A DNA stretch of 64,000 nt from contig NW_020825298.1 in NCBI RefSeq assembly GCF_003286085.1, positions 2,604,001-2,668,000 on the forward strand. Direction: 5' to 3'. Both the position numbers and the translations under genes were made by a program. Shown here piece by piece: positions 51,401 through 62,646 of the stretch. The notes beneath the pieces were generated by a model. It was not told the DNA's origin. It did no database searches and saw nothing but the letters and a program-made list of their open reading frames with translations. Positions within the stretch are counted from its first letter, which is position 1. Each line of letters starts with the position of its first letter. The DNA is from Drosophila persimilis. Lineage: Eukaryota > Arthropoda > Insecta > Diptera > Drosophilidae.

Positions 51401-54400
51401 GAAGATAAACAGTAGCCAGGGTCTCAGCCAGAAGCCGTGGAGTACTCCCAAGGCCATATTCAACTGGGAGCTCAGCTGAAATGCCCGTTTTTTAGGAGCG
51501 TATTTATAGATGTTGCAACCCGAAATCGATGTCAGCACTTGCAACAGCTGCAGTGTTCTCGTTAGGCAGGACATGGTAAGACTGGCTCTCGGTTATACAC
51601 AGTTCTCGAAGACTTGGCAACTCCGCAGATGGCCAAAATGGGGAAAATGTGTGACATTGATGAATGGCTTCGTTCAACTGTCCAAATGCTGATCATAAAC
51701 TAAAACTACTTCATTTAACTAATTGACAGGCTACGAGTATAGGCAAGGCATGGCAAATGGATGGTGTAATCTTTCAATGGAATAGTTCTTTCATATATTT
51801 GAAATATTTCTAATGTAATAATTGAATTTTTTATGGAGTATCAGTAACAATTCACGTAGCTTCTACATAGAGATGATAGAGATCATAGGGAGAAAACCAA
51901 TAGAGGAATACAATCTGAATTACTATGAAAGAAAAATCCAATTTAAATATAATTACACTGATTAATAATGAAATAGCAATGAGAAAGAAAAGCATGTACA
52001 AAAATGTAGTGACTTGGCGGAACCCTAAAAGCTTATTACCTCATTAGGCATCATTGCGAATACCTCCCCGAATACCTCCAACCACAGCACAGCATAACAA
52101 TGTGTATTTTTATGCGTGTCGCATAATAATATGATATAATTAGCCCAGCATATTCCCCTGCCGAGACGGGAGACGGTAGTCTTCTGGTCTGGCATTACTC
52201 GTACACACCCACGAAAAGGAAAAAAAATAAAAGGCATACGCCCCGAGCACAGCCGAAAGTTAATTACTTGATTAGCATGCAGACAGGTAGGGGATTCAGG
52301 AGTAGCCTGGTAAATGAAACGAAAACAGTTTACATTTTTAAGTGAGCAATTCCCCAAGTAACTCTCTCTATCCCATCTCTTCTATCCGACTTTATGTACT
52401 TGTATTTGTGTGTCTGTATGTATGTATATGGCCCGATTCTAATTGCAGATATCCCATATACATTGATTGTGCCCAAAATCGATGTGCGGACCATCGAGAA
52501 GCCGCGACTGAAGGAGTTCATGTTGGAGCATTTGGTGCCTGGGAAGCTCTTTGACAGCTATAGCGGTGTGGCCAACAGCAAGGAAGAGGAGGAGTCCTAC
52601 GGCAATGGGAACGGACATAAAATCGTTTTTCGTAAATTGGAAAAGTCCCACAACAATGTTTGGCTACTCAATGGACAGCAAATACTCTACAAGCTGCGTA
52701 TCAATGAGAATTTGATGGCCATTGGAATTGATGGTTATTTGGGCGATAGGAAGTCGCCCTACTCCAAGCGGAACATACAGGAAACGAACAAGTGAGTACA
52801 GCCCTTCGGTACGCTACAGTGGGACAACTCCCATCTGAACTCCTTAAATCTGTGACTGTGAATACTTTTCATTCAAGATGGACATGTTTGATAAGGAGCA
52901 TTTTGGTGGCCATACAAATTGGTGGTTGCTAAAGTTGATCTATCAGTTACACATGCATATATCTCCCACATATACTACCCACCCATATATGCTTTGTAGG
53001 AAAATAGTGAGATTGATATTGTAGATAGATTGACAGACAGATGAATATGTATTGAGATAATTATGTAGGTCTGCAATAAATAAATAGCTTATGATGAATC
53101 CTACAAAAGTCTTTCAAAGTTTGACCACAGATTGGGCTGTAGAGCTGCCACTGCACCTGCAACTGCAACTGCAGCTTTGGGGCTTATCTCGAACCACTGT
53201 GCGGTGCTATCTAGCGAGTACTAAGTTCCTCCTGGTCCTAGTTTGTTTGCGGTCAAAAGTGCACTCATGCGAAATTTATCAGGCCGCAAACAAAGTTTTT
53301 GCTGGTCCAACTTTCTGCACAAACACACACACATTTAGATTTTCCTTTTCCGCCTCTGGTAAAGGCCGAATCTCTCCATATACATACACATATATATATC
53401 CCATCTATATATATATCACATCTATCTGTGCCCATCCCACTTATAGCCGCTACAACGACCCCCAGCCGCTGGAGCAGCCGAACATTACGAATGCACATGC
53501 CAAAGTGGAGCCCATTATTAAGGAGTCGAAGGCCAGTCCGCTGATGTCGTTTTTGGCCAACATGAAGACAGGCACAAAAGTATTCCAACACTTTCTATCG
53601 AAAAGCAATCTGACACGCATAATGGATGACAATGCCTATACGGTGCTGATACCCTCGGACAATGCCTTCCAGCGCTGGCATCCCATCGATTGGGGCTTCT
53701 ATCCGTTCAGTGTGCCAGAGTTCACCGAAACGGTGCTGCTCAATCATTTCCTGCCCATGCAGCGGCCCCTCCGACTATCGGATGTGAGGAACATGGACGA
53801 GGTCGTCGTTCACACCATGGGCGGTGATGATGTCGTCTTCCATGGCCAACGTAAGTGGCCCCATAAATTATATTCCGAATTCAATTTATGACAACATTCT
53901 TCTCCTTGGCTTCTTTGCTTATTTGCTCCCCCTTGAATAGCCACCCCCACGGTGAATAATGTCAGCATTATGTCCGACTTCACCCTCTCCAACGGCAATC
54001 AGGTGTTCATTATATCGGAGGTGCTCTTTGTCACCGAGGCCGTCGTCTCCAAATTGCACCAGGTAACCCGGTTATGGCTTATCCAATTCTAGTGTTTGAT
54101 TTAATGTAATATTGCTCCTCCTTCAGATGCACAAGGACAAGGAGACTCCCCCGTTGCTGGCATTCCCCTGGTTTGGGGCTCAGTTCTTGTCGCATTCGTT
54201 TTTGGCCCTGGAAAGAGATCCACGCTTTACCCAGATTACTAGGTAAGGAGTTTGTTGGATTATTATATGAGATATGCTGGGCTATGTCTTCTATTCAATC
54301 CTCCCAAAAGATATCTGAACAACGCAGAGATTGCTCCCCATATCTCAGGAGCCAATTACACCTTCTTTGTGCCAGAGGATCGGGCCTTTGAGAAGCTTGG

Positions 54401-54957
54401 TTTCGATCGACTTTCGGATGAGGTAATGGTAAGTATTCGTGGTCGAATTTAAGCAAATATGGCTTACTAATCCTCTGACTTTCTAGGCCTCTCAGCGGGG
54501 AATAAAAATGCTCTTAAATCACTTTGTACGCGGCCGTCTTTACAACCGTGATCTGCGCGATAATGAGGTCTACGAAACGATCGGCGGCGGTCACATAAAG
54601 ATCACTCGGAACCCGGGCAGCAACTATACGAGCGTCAACAATGCCCAGATAACGGAGAGTGAGGTATTCGTCTACAACCTGGGCACCATGTACTATCTGG
54701 ATGACATCCTTTATTCGCACATACTCCGCGACTTCATCAGCAAGTCGACCAAGACGAGATCGAATCGAAACGGCGGCGACTCCGGTGGAGGATCGCGCAG
54801 CACTTCCCGTCCCAGCGATGTGGAGATCGTGCCCAATGAGTTCGAGAGCGAGCACAATGGCGGCGACTATGCCATCCATGGCGATGACGAGGACTTTGAG
54901 GATGAGATCATCACGCCAAAAGCGTTGCCCGTCCAGATCTATGAGTTGCCCAAGTAG
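48424..54957 (+). CDS. Secreted fasciclin (FAS1) domain protein
   Basis: Seven exons: 48424-48736, 52449-52791, 53447-53850, 53941-54062, 54127-54242, 54311-54428 and 54487-54957, all in phase, giving 628 residues. A signal peptide (about 1-24, with a leucine run) is followed by an alanine/proline-rich segment. Three FAS1 repeats follow. The first is diverged, with YTLIVPKIDV (about 108) and EHLVPGKLF. The second, about 250-394, has YTVLIPSDNAF and LLNHFLP. The third, about 397-555, has YTFFVPEDRAF and LLNHFVRG. The tail (about 560-628) is serine-rich then acidic, with no hydrophobic end, so it is probably secreted rather than membrane- or GPI-anchored. FAS1 domains mediate cell adhesion and matrix binding. 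Intron 1 (3.7 kb) holds a gustatory receptor gene and pseudogene on the opposite strand. The gene converges tail-to-tail with kel. I cannot assign the orthologue with certainty. Confidence 0.88.
48868..49977 (-). pseudogene. Gustatory receptor pseudogene
   Basis: A diverged copy of the intact receptor gene next to it, with the same order of segments from MSCLT (start at 49977) to a tail matching YERVK (near 48868). It is clearly broken: a TAG replaces a tryptophan codon after the TINW segment at about 49555; the next about 60 residues are missing or frameshifted before the reading resumes at about 49460-49240; the splice donor that reads CAA|GTGAGT in the intact gene reads CAG|CTGAGA near 49088; and the last exon has a stop after MFWLYRLAMQNES. 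The upstream flank is also duplicated (50025-50131). It lies inside intron 1 of the FAS1-domain gene. Confidence 0.85.
50025..50131. repeat. Duplicated upstream flank, pseudogene copy
   Basis: This matches 51634-51733, upstream of the intact receptor, across shared landmarks such as TTGATGAATG, AACTGTCCAAATGCTGATC and ACTACTTCATTTA. The tandem duplication therefore included the promoter region, not only the coding part. Confidence 0.8.
50358..51574 (-). CDS. Gustatory receptor (Gr family), intact
   Basis: Two exons on the minus strand, 51574-50618 and 50552-50358, with a 65-bp intron, giving 383 residues, the normal length for fly gustatory receptors. It has about seven hydrophobic segments, a short polar N-terminus and the Gr layout: the phase-0 intron lies before a short last exon containing LNRGHILEVLSKGFTWAMFTYGIYVN. 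That last exon holds the family's C-terminal TY...Q signature, here with Asn in the Gln position. Gr proteins are ligand-gated cation channels in taste neurons that detect bitter compounds, sugars or CO2; the ligand cannot be read from sequence. The gene is nested, on the opposite strand, in intron 1 of the FAS1-domain gene, next to a dead copy. I cannot assign a subfamily member. Confidence 0.88.
51634..51733. repeat. Duplicated upstream flank, intact receptor copy
   Basis: Probable promoter region of the gustatory receptor gene, similar to 50025-50131 upstream of the pseudogene. No TATA box is evident. Similarity ends near the GACAGGCTA motif at about 51726. Confidence 0.7.
51734..52448 (+). 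other. Rest of FAS1 gene intron 1
   Basis: Noncoding intron sequence after the nested receptor gene, ending at the acceptor TAATTGCAG before 52449. I see nothing else in it. Confidence 0.6.
52792..53446 (+). other. FAS1 gene intron 2
   Basis: A 655-bp intron between donor GTGAGT at 52792 and the acceptor at 53446. It contains TACACATATATATATC repeats just before the acceptor. No gene is seen. Confidence 0.7.
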
Positions 54958-55835
54958 AGAGTGCCTCGTACGAGGATTCAGGCCGAGAGTGCTGGCAGAT
55001 CCAAGAGGGTCACCATGTGGGGGAGTTTGATATGGGCTTACATAAAGCTAAATATAATTTTTTTTTGCGTGAGGTCTGTATTGAGTCGAGTGGATTATGG
55101 AGAAGAGGGAGGAGGCGCTTAAAGCGTTTTTGTATAGTTCTGGGCTAATTTTTTAAAGCATTTCTCTAGTTTAGTTGATAGTTTCTTGTGTACATTTTAA
55201 GTTTAGCATTGAACGAGGCGGTGAAACGAAGTATGCTACAACAGCAACCAGAAGAACAACAGAAAACGGCAACAAATATACTATACCTAATCCTAAAGAA
55301 CTTATCAGCAATTTAAACGAAGCTTGTAGACATAGCGAGAAATTGCAAGAGAAAAACCAAGATAACTATAACTATATGAAGAGTGAAGAATAAGCATTCA
55401 CGTAATATTCGAATTACATAGAAACGAAACACAAACCAAAACAAACAAACAAAAAAAGAAAAATATAAACAAACGAACGAAATTTTCACACAAAATTATA
55501 AAGATATGCGTATACCTACCATAGATACCCGTATATACTATCAAAATTCAATTAGCGCTCATCGATGTTGATGCTTTTTTGGGTCTATCCGTATGAGAGA
55601 GGGCATAGCGAGAACATATCCAGCTAAATCGATTGGAAAACAATTCCTTGGTCAAAAAAGAGAGATATGTACCAGTATATCTTACAGGCAGATATTGTAT
55701 TTTTTAATTTAATGACATTAATGATATTGATATTTAATGTACTATCTGTGTATATGAACAAAACAAAAGCAATGAGAACGAAACATGCAATTTTATAATA
55801 GTTTGTTAAAATAAAAAGAAAAATCTTCCAGAAAT
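54958..55835 (+). other. Probable 3' UTR of the FAS1-domain gene
   Basis: A-rich sequence after the stop codon, up to a polyadenylation signal AATAAA at 55810-55815 (about 850 nt). No coding potential is seen. Confidence 0.45.
55810..55815 (+). terminator. Polyadenylation signal of the FAS1-domain gene
   Basis: The first clear AATAAA after the stop codon. It lies only about 60 bp from a signal for kel on the other strand. Confidence 0.4.
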
Positions 55836-55877
55836 ACAGAGTAGCGCTCATCTTTTTGGTGTTTCGTTGAACTAGTT

Positions 55878-55883
55878 TTATTA
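55878..55883 (-). terminator. Possible polyadenylation signal of kel
   Basis: AATAAA on the minus strand, about 780 nt after the second kel stop codon. It is the first good candidate for the end of kel. Confidence 0.35.
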
Positions 55884-56659
55884 TGAATTAGTTAAACTCA
55901 ATACACATGTAAGTATGGTTATTATAATCATAAATGGAGTATTCTATTCTTCTATATGTATATGCGGGTGTATAAGTGCTACGGCATATGTATATAGTAT
56001 ATGCATGTAAATAATACCTGTAATTCTAATTGACTTAAAAGATAGGTTTTCTAGTGGAGTATTGTATGATTTTAAAGCCGAAACCTAGCATACGTAAATG
56101 GATTAAACCAAAAGGAGTGGATATCCAAGACTGCTGGAACGGGACAGCCCTAAGATGCAATGGAAATTTGTCTAGGCAGTGGAACATGATTTGGAACTTG
56201 TGAAATTATAATTAAATGCATATTGCTTGTGGGTAGAATGTGTTGGACATGTATAGTGTGGTATGGTATATATAGAGAGTAGTGTGTGCTTGATATGGCG
56301 CTTATGACACAAAAATTCTTCATTGAACTACAACTACATTATCCAACATAATATTCGATCTTGAGCTTTGGCTGGTTACACAAAATGTTGCCCCTTATAA
56401 ATACATGCATATGTAATGCTATCAAATTCTACCATGGGAAAGTTTTTCTCTTAAGTATAAATATTTTAAAAAATTTTAAAATTTGATTCGAATTTAAACG
56501 CTTTTTTGGTCGATTCGATTTTGATTTTTCATTTTTTGAGATCCAATTTTGAGGAGAGGAGCAGCGTGACGACAGAAAATGAACACAAAATTAAAAATGA
56601 AATATATAAAACAGGAAATTAAAAGCTGCTCTCAAAACCAAAGTGAACTTTATCCGATC
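55884..56659 (-). other. Probable 3' UTR of kel
   Basis: AT-rich noncoding sequence after the second stop codon of kel. No coding potential or notable repeat is seen. Confidence 0.4.
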
Positions 56660-59308
56660 TTAATCGTGGTGTTCATTCACATTATTCTGGCTTCCGCTGC
56701 TACTACTGCTGCTGGTGGTGGTAGAGCATTGAGGGTTGGTTTGACTGTTGGTCGTCTCAGTCTCATTATCACTCAAATTGACAGGAGGATCCACAGGCAG
56801 TTCCGCTTCGACCTCCGCGACAGACACTTCCACAGCTGCACCGCCCACAGCGCCCTCGAGTTCGTCGGGCAATTCCACTGGAACTGGCGGCTTGGGCTTG
56901 AAACTATTGTTCTCCGTATTCAGTTTGTAGTTCTTGAAGGGATCCCCCGGCTTCGCGGCAGATGGTTGTGCCTGCTGCTGTGCCTGTGCCGCCTGGCGTT
57001 GCAGGCGTCGCTGTTGATTGCTGAATGTAGGACTCTCGGACCTGGCACGCTGCAGCATCGGACGCTGATGGTAGGTGGGATCGTAGTCACGCGAGCGTCC
57101 AAATTCAAATCCATTCTGCCACTGAACATGCACATTCTCATACGAGGGATCTTCGTATCTATAATTTGATGCTGCCGCTCCATTCGGATTACGCTTGTCG
57201 GCTCCACTACGCAAACGACTCAAGGTGCTGTGAAGAGGACGGGCTGCTGCATTTGGATCCCGACGCATAGTAGAGGAAGCAGTCGATGCTGCACAGGATC
57301 CAGTGCAAGAGCTCTGATAGCGAACCATGTCCTGGGGCAAGCCCCCCAAGCGTGGAGTGCCATAAGGATTCGACATCTGAGAGGCCACGGAGGCTGTGTC
57401 GCAGCTAACGCAATCACGCGAAAACATAAAGTTAAAGTCGATCACCTACAAGAAAAGTTATGAGTAAGTCTCCTTGGTGGTCGTTTAAAGTTGAATCCTA
57501 CCTTGCAATCGGGTCCCTGGCCAATCCACAGTGGCAGCCATTTGTTCACGAGATGCCACTGCAAACTGGACTTGGATATGCGATTCAGAGTGTTATTCCC
57601 ATTGGCATCTCCCGAAGAACTCGAACGGGCTGTGGTCGATGTGGTTTTCTTGGCCAGGGCAGCACTCTTGACGGCCGCAGTTGAAACGCTCTTAGCGGCC
57701 GCAGTTGGTCCGCTCTTTACCGACGCAGTCGATCCACTTTTATCTAGACCAGCAATTGGAGGAGCAGTTGCCGACTCCTTGGCCGCCTTGCTGGCAGCCT
57801 TCACCTTGGGTATAGCTCCGGTTGGGCGAGTGGCACTGCTTACTGATGAACTGGAAGCGCTTTCCGGCACAGATTGATCGTCTACGACTGCTCCTGCGGC
57901 TCCAGCGGAGGCAGACCGTGCCGCACGCTCCATTGACACATTCGGCGTGAGCGGAGAGTTGTGGGCAGCCATTGCCGCTGCTGTCGTCTTGTAAATGTTG
58001 GTCATGCTCTGCGAATTCTCGCCGTGCAGGCAGCTAAAGAAACTCGAGGCGCTGTTCTTAACGGGAACCTTTACATTGCCGTATTCCATTCCAGCGGCTG
58101 CGGCCGCTGCAGCAGCGGCACTAGCACTCCCCACATACGCCTGGCAGTTGGGCACGTTGCAAGTGCTGCTTCCTCCTCCACTCGCGGCCGTGCCTCCTGC
58201 CCCATTGGCATTGAGTCGTATGTGACCAACGGTTCCGTAATGCGAGTGTCCCAGCACGGCGTAGTGGCCGCCCAGATTATAGTGATCAATGTTGCCGCAG
58301 GAGGAGCTCAGGTGTCGTTCGATTCGTCCTATGCCATGCCCCAGTACATCGAGGCGTGTATATAGCGGCACTCGGTTGGTGGCAGTGGGTCGATAGATGG
58401 GCTCATCGCGTATCTGTTCGTAGATATTCTCATAGCGCATTGTTCCGGCTGCGGCATAGGGTAGATTGTAGCCATCGGTGGATTCGGTGTCGTCGAAGCT
58501 GCGCTGACGCTGACAATTCGAGCGACTGTTGGTGTAGAGCGGCGTGCAACGCAGTCCGGTTCCATAGCGATTGCCTAGGGCGGATATGAAAACATTGTAT
58601 ACTCTCTCTCTTCTAGATTTACCTGAAGCTGCTTCTTACCATTCTGCATATCTATGCGAAAGTTTCGACGGTATCCCAGGCCTGAGCGCACTGCACGCGG
58701 CACATCGTAGGCAGCCGCAGCGGCGCTCGCGCCCAGGATCCCGGCACCAGCTATAGATCGATCGTATAAATCATTGCGATAGTTGTTCATGGGCAGTGCG
58801 CGTTGCTGTGGCGTTGGTGCTAGCTGCTGTGGTTGTGGCTGTGGCTGTGGCGATGGTGGTGAGGGTCCTGGTTGTGGGGGTGGATTAATGTTGGCATTGG
58901 CTTCTGTTGGCGCTGGTTGGGCTGCCAGCTGGAGTGGCTGTTGAGCATCCTCAACATTTGCAGGGGCATTGACGTTGGCGGCGGCCACAATTTGATTGTT
59001 GTTGGGCTGACCGATTGGCGCATAGATGTTCTCGTAGTGCGGATGATTTGGGGGCTGAGGGGCCGCCGATGGCTGGACTGGAGCTGCTGCAGCAGCCGCT
59101 CCAACTGGTGGGATATTGCCATAAATGGCCCCACCAATGGCACCCTCCATGGTCCCCTCAGCCTGGCTATTTTCATCATCCAGCAGTGCGATGGCCAGCG
59201 AAGCCGCTTGTCTGTAATCAAACGCAAAATTAGACTCAAGTTCAGGACTCAAAATTCGTTCAAATTAGATGGGCTCACTCACCGTGCCAATGCACCCTGC
59301 TCTTCCAT
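56660..59308 (-). CDS. kel: kel second reading frame (readthrough extension)
   Basis: Begins at the codon after the TGA (ATG GAA GAG, read as MEEQGALARQAAS) and runs through the end of exon 3 and exons 4, 5 and 6: 818 codons to TAA at 56662-56660. All four exon joins keep phase, so the frame is under coding constraint. It has no known folded domain. It is low-complexity, rich in Q, P, A, N and S, with islands of conserved-looking sequence such as RSFDDTESTDGYNLPY, SSFFSCLHGENSQSMT and DFNFMFSRDCVSCDT. Three YEN(I/V) motifs are present. In D. melanogaster the extended product is made at high levels in neurons and low levels in ovary (published work on kelch readthrough). Its role is not established. 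Confidence 0.92.
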
Positions 59309-62300
59309 TCACATGGGCTTATCGATCATACAGACGCCCGCATAACTGCGTCCAATGGTCATCAAAGCGGGCAGGATCCGCCAGCTGTCCGACTCCGGGC
59401 AGTACACCTCCACGGAGGCCAAATTGGAGGTTCCATCATCGCCACCGACCACATAGAGCAGCCCCTCGTGGGCCACCACTCCGGCGTTGCGGCGACAGTA
59501 GGACATGTCCGACACAGAGCTCCAGGTGTTCGTCTCGCAGTCGTAGGCCTCAACGGATTTGCGGACCATGGGGCCATCGTGTCCCCCCACCGCGTACAGG
59601 ATGTTGTTCAGCACTCCCACGCCAGCTCCACTGCGACGGGAAGTCATCTCGGCGATGGCAGACCAGGTGTCTGTGTCGGGATTGTAACGCTCCACGGAGG
59701 ACAAACACTGGCGGGAGAAGCCATCGTAGCCGCCAACGGCATAGAGCAGGCCATGAACGACGCCCACACCCACGGAACTGCGACGCGTGGACATGGAGGC
59801 GATGAATCGCCAGATATCAGTCTTTGGGTCGTACATCTCGGCGCTGGAGAGTCCGGTGGTGCCGTCGAATCCGCCCACGGCAAAGATGCAGCCGTTCAGC
59901 ACAGCCACGCCCAGCGTAGATCGCCTAGCCTCCATGTTGCAGCAGCTGGCCCAGTGATCGGTGGCCGGATCGTAGACATCCACAGTGCGGACCCGCAGTG
60001 CGCCGTTGAAGCCACCCACGGCATAGACCTTATCGCCCAGCACGCTCAATCCGGAGCGGCAGCGACGATTGGGCATCTCGGCAGCCTGGTACCACTTCTC
60101 ATCGCGCAGATCGTACCACTCGACGGCGCGTATGGCCTTGGGGGCCTGACCGCCAATCACCAACAAGATCTTCGGCATGCCCACCGTCTTTCGAGGCACT
60201 GTGCGAGCCGACTTCGTCTCCGTGGGCAGCAGGTGGTAGGTGAGGGCCTCTATGATCAGATTCTTGCATATGATATTACCCTCCAGCAGCAGTTCCTTGT
60301 CCACGCGCTGGGTAATGTACTCCTTGGACAGGAACGGCAGGCGCACATGCTCCATCAGAGCCGAGGTGAACTGCTCCCGCATGGGCACATCGTAGCGCAG
60401 CCAGGCGATCACACACTCGTAGACGCGCTCCTCATTGGGCACCGAAATGCGATCGTTTCCTATCAGGTTGATAACCTGCTCGTGCGAGAGATTCAGAAAC
60501 TCATCGAACTGGATCACATCGCTGCAGAAAAGGCAAATGCAAAGGCAAAACGTAAATAAAACAGTCGGTGAATTGGGGCATAAATGTTCAGCGGCGGAAT
60601 ATGGGATTGAGATGCAATTAATGGCAAATATAATAAACCGGTCAATCTCTTACACTTAATGAAACATATAAAGAAATCTAAACTGGTTTCAAAACGACTA
60701 AATATAGGGCTGACCTTTACTCTGTTTTTGCACAAAATCTCAAGGAGCATTCATTCGGTAACGTGCCAAACCTTATCGCATCTCGTCTGTCTGTGATTGC
60801 TTGCTCTATAGTTCCATATTTCCGACATGAAACATAATCTTGAAACTCACTTGAAATGCTCTTCGATGTAGGTCTCCGCGTAGTTGAGCAGCTCCACGCA
60901 GGCATGAAGATCGGCAAACTCGCGTATGCCCAGACAATTGCTGGCATCCAATTGCGTCTGCAGGTAATCACAACAGGCATCCCGCACATCCGTGAGCTGC
61001 AGCAGATTGGCTGCCGTCAGCAGGACCTGCACGTTATCCTCGTTCACCTCCACCGTCGAGGTGTACACATAATTGATGAGCAATTCCAGTGCTCGTGCAT
61101 CCACGCTCTGTAGTGTGATCCTCGCCTGACGCGACTCCTCGAAGCTGGTGAACATCGCATAGAAGTAGGGACTGCACGAGGCCAATACCATGCGATGGGC
61201 ATGAATCTCTACATCATCGGCCACCAATATGACATCACAGAGTTGTTTTTGTCTGCGAATAAGCAAAATAAGCAAAGACACAAAGAAACCGTGAGCATTA
61301 TTAGGTGTCAAGTGGTTTAATCAATACGAATGATATCGCTATTTTTTGTTTGGAGTAAAGCCAGATGTTTATTTACACTTTTTTAAATGAAACTGATCTT
61401 GGTGAAGCCTTCATTCTCTGTGTCTCTTCCTGCACCAATGATGTTGTCAGATTTCTGTTTATCTTCCCGTTTTCTGCTGAATTGAATCCTCTTTTTCCTG
61501 CATTCCTTGGGAATGATTCTAAACATTTTCTCAAGAGTCATGCTGATTCTCTTTCCTATATGTACATGCAGATTCATCTGAATCCCAGTGTCCTCCGCTT
61601 AAATCCTACGCTCAACACGTGTTCGTTCACCTTAAGGTTACAACACATTCACTTTTGGCTCTGACACCACAGTGGATTTGGTTTGGAAACTGGTTTCTGG
61701 GTTTCTGGCCATCGGGTAGTTTTCCAGTCAACCAAATGTAGAGATGCGGAAGCCGTAACCACAACAAATCGACAGAAATCGTTGGGCAATACGCCGCAAG
61801 TTCAAGGTCGTGCTCTAATGCGAAACCAAAAAGCAGCGCATACAACCCATTATAATAATAATAATAATAATGCGAATGGCCCCTTGACAAAAGGTGGGGG
61901 CAAATATTATACAAAATAAATATGTGTAGGCAAATAGACAAACAGAAATCAACTGCGCAAATATGCAAAATGCGAATGCGAGTAGGAATGTGAATGGGAT
62001 GGGATGGGATGGGATGCCGAGACGATCGTCTGACATTTGCAGTGATTATATGTACATATTTTTTAGATTTTGGGCCAAAAGTCAAGCGACTAATCCACCT
62101 GTCCACATCACTTGGTAGTTTTTCTTACTTGCGCATCTCGTTCATGGCATCGAAGGAGCGGGTTGTGTGCTGCTCGTTGCTGTATTGTCCCACTGTGCCG
62201 CGCTCCTTGCCGTTGGGCCGCTGGACGTGCTTCTGGGAGCTCTCGTCCAGGGAGTTTTGCGAAGCATAGCGGAGCAGGCAGCTTCCTCGTTCCAGGCCAC

Positions 62301-62580
62301 TGCCCTCGGCAGCGGTGTTCTGTTGCGCCTGCTGCAGCAGACGTTGCCGCTGGACTGCCACCACGCCCACGGCAGCCCCCAGTCCTGGCGGAGCAGGAGC
62401 TGGCAGCTCTATGCCCACACCCGCGCCCCCACCCACAGCATTCCCCTGGCCTGCTGCTGCAGCTGCTGCATTTGGTGGCTGCTGCTGTTGCTGGTTCTGT
62501 TGCTGTTGAGGATTGCCATTGCTTAGATTGCTCATAATACCGATCGTGTACTTGGTTAACAATGCACTCAGAGCTATCAT
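56660..62580 (-). CDS. kel: Kelch, ring canal protein and Cullin-3 adaptor, with readthrough extension
   Basis: Six exons on the minus strand: 62580-62129, 61252-60851, 60521-59283, 59211-58640, 58574-57502 and 57445-56660. The first frame ends in TGA at 59311-59309 after 688 codons from the ATG at 62580, or 673 from the ATG at 62535, which has the better context (A at -3). It contains a Q/A/G-rich N-terminus, a BTB domain (QLCDVILVADDVEIHAHR onward), a BACK domain, and six kelch repeats, each with the GG doublet and spaced Y/W (AVGGFNG, AVGGFDG, AVGGYDG, AVGGHDG, VVGGDDG). It ends MIDKPM. Kelch binds actin in ovarian ring canals and recruits substrates to a Cullin-3 ubiquitin ligase. After the TGA the frame stays open for 818 codons, giving about 1492-1507 residues; I recall 1477 for D. 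melanogaster, with a 689-residue short form. The promoter has Motif 1. Confidence 0.97.
59182..59311 (-). promoter_or_regulatory. Readthrough TGA and predicted stimulatory stem-loop
   Basis: The in-frame TGA (59311-59309) is followed 7 nt later by a foldable segment of the spliced message. Pairs, 5' arm with 3' arm: AGCA (59301-59298) with TGCT (59185-59182); GTGC (59295-59292) with GCAC (59189-59186); TGGC (59289-59286) with GCCA (59195-59192); AGCG (59208-59205) with CGCT (59200-59197), closing a GCTT loop. That is 16 base pairs with a GG bulge, a small 2-by-2 internal loop and an asymmetric loop. Intron 59282-59212 interrupts the 5' arm, so the fold exists only after splicing. Published work on D. 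melanogaster kel reports a 99-nt region 3' of this stop, with stem-loop potential, that stimulates readthrough. Confidence 0.75.
60522..60850 (-). other. kel intron 2
   Basis: A 329-bp intron with donor GTGAGT and acceptor TTTCTGCAG on the minus strand. No other feature is seen. Confidence 0.85.
61253..62128 (-). other. kel intron 1
   Basis: An 876-bp intron between donor GTAAGA and acceptor TTCGCAG. It contains an ATA/TAA microsatellite (61852-61871) and GGGAT units (about 61996-62016). No gene is seen inside. Confidence 0.85.
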
Positions 62581-62646
62581 TCAGCGGCGTCGTTCACAGC
62601 ACGCGCGCTAACAAAAAAATGTACAATAATTAACAAATAAGTTCTA

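Noticed and set aside
59468-60559. 363-codon open frame on + antisense to kel
   Set aside because: It mirrors the codon structure of the kelch repeats on the other strand; a typical shadow frame.
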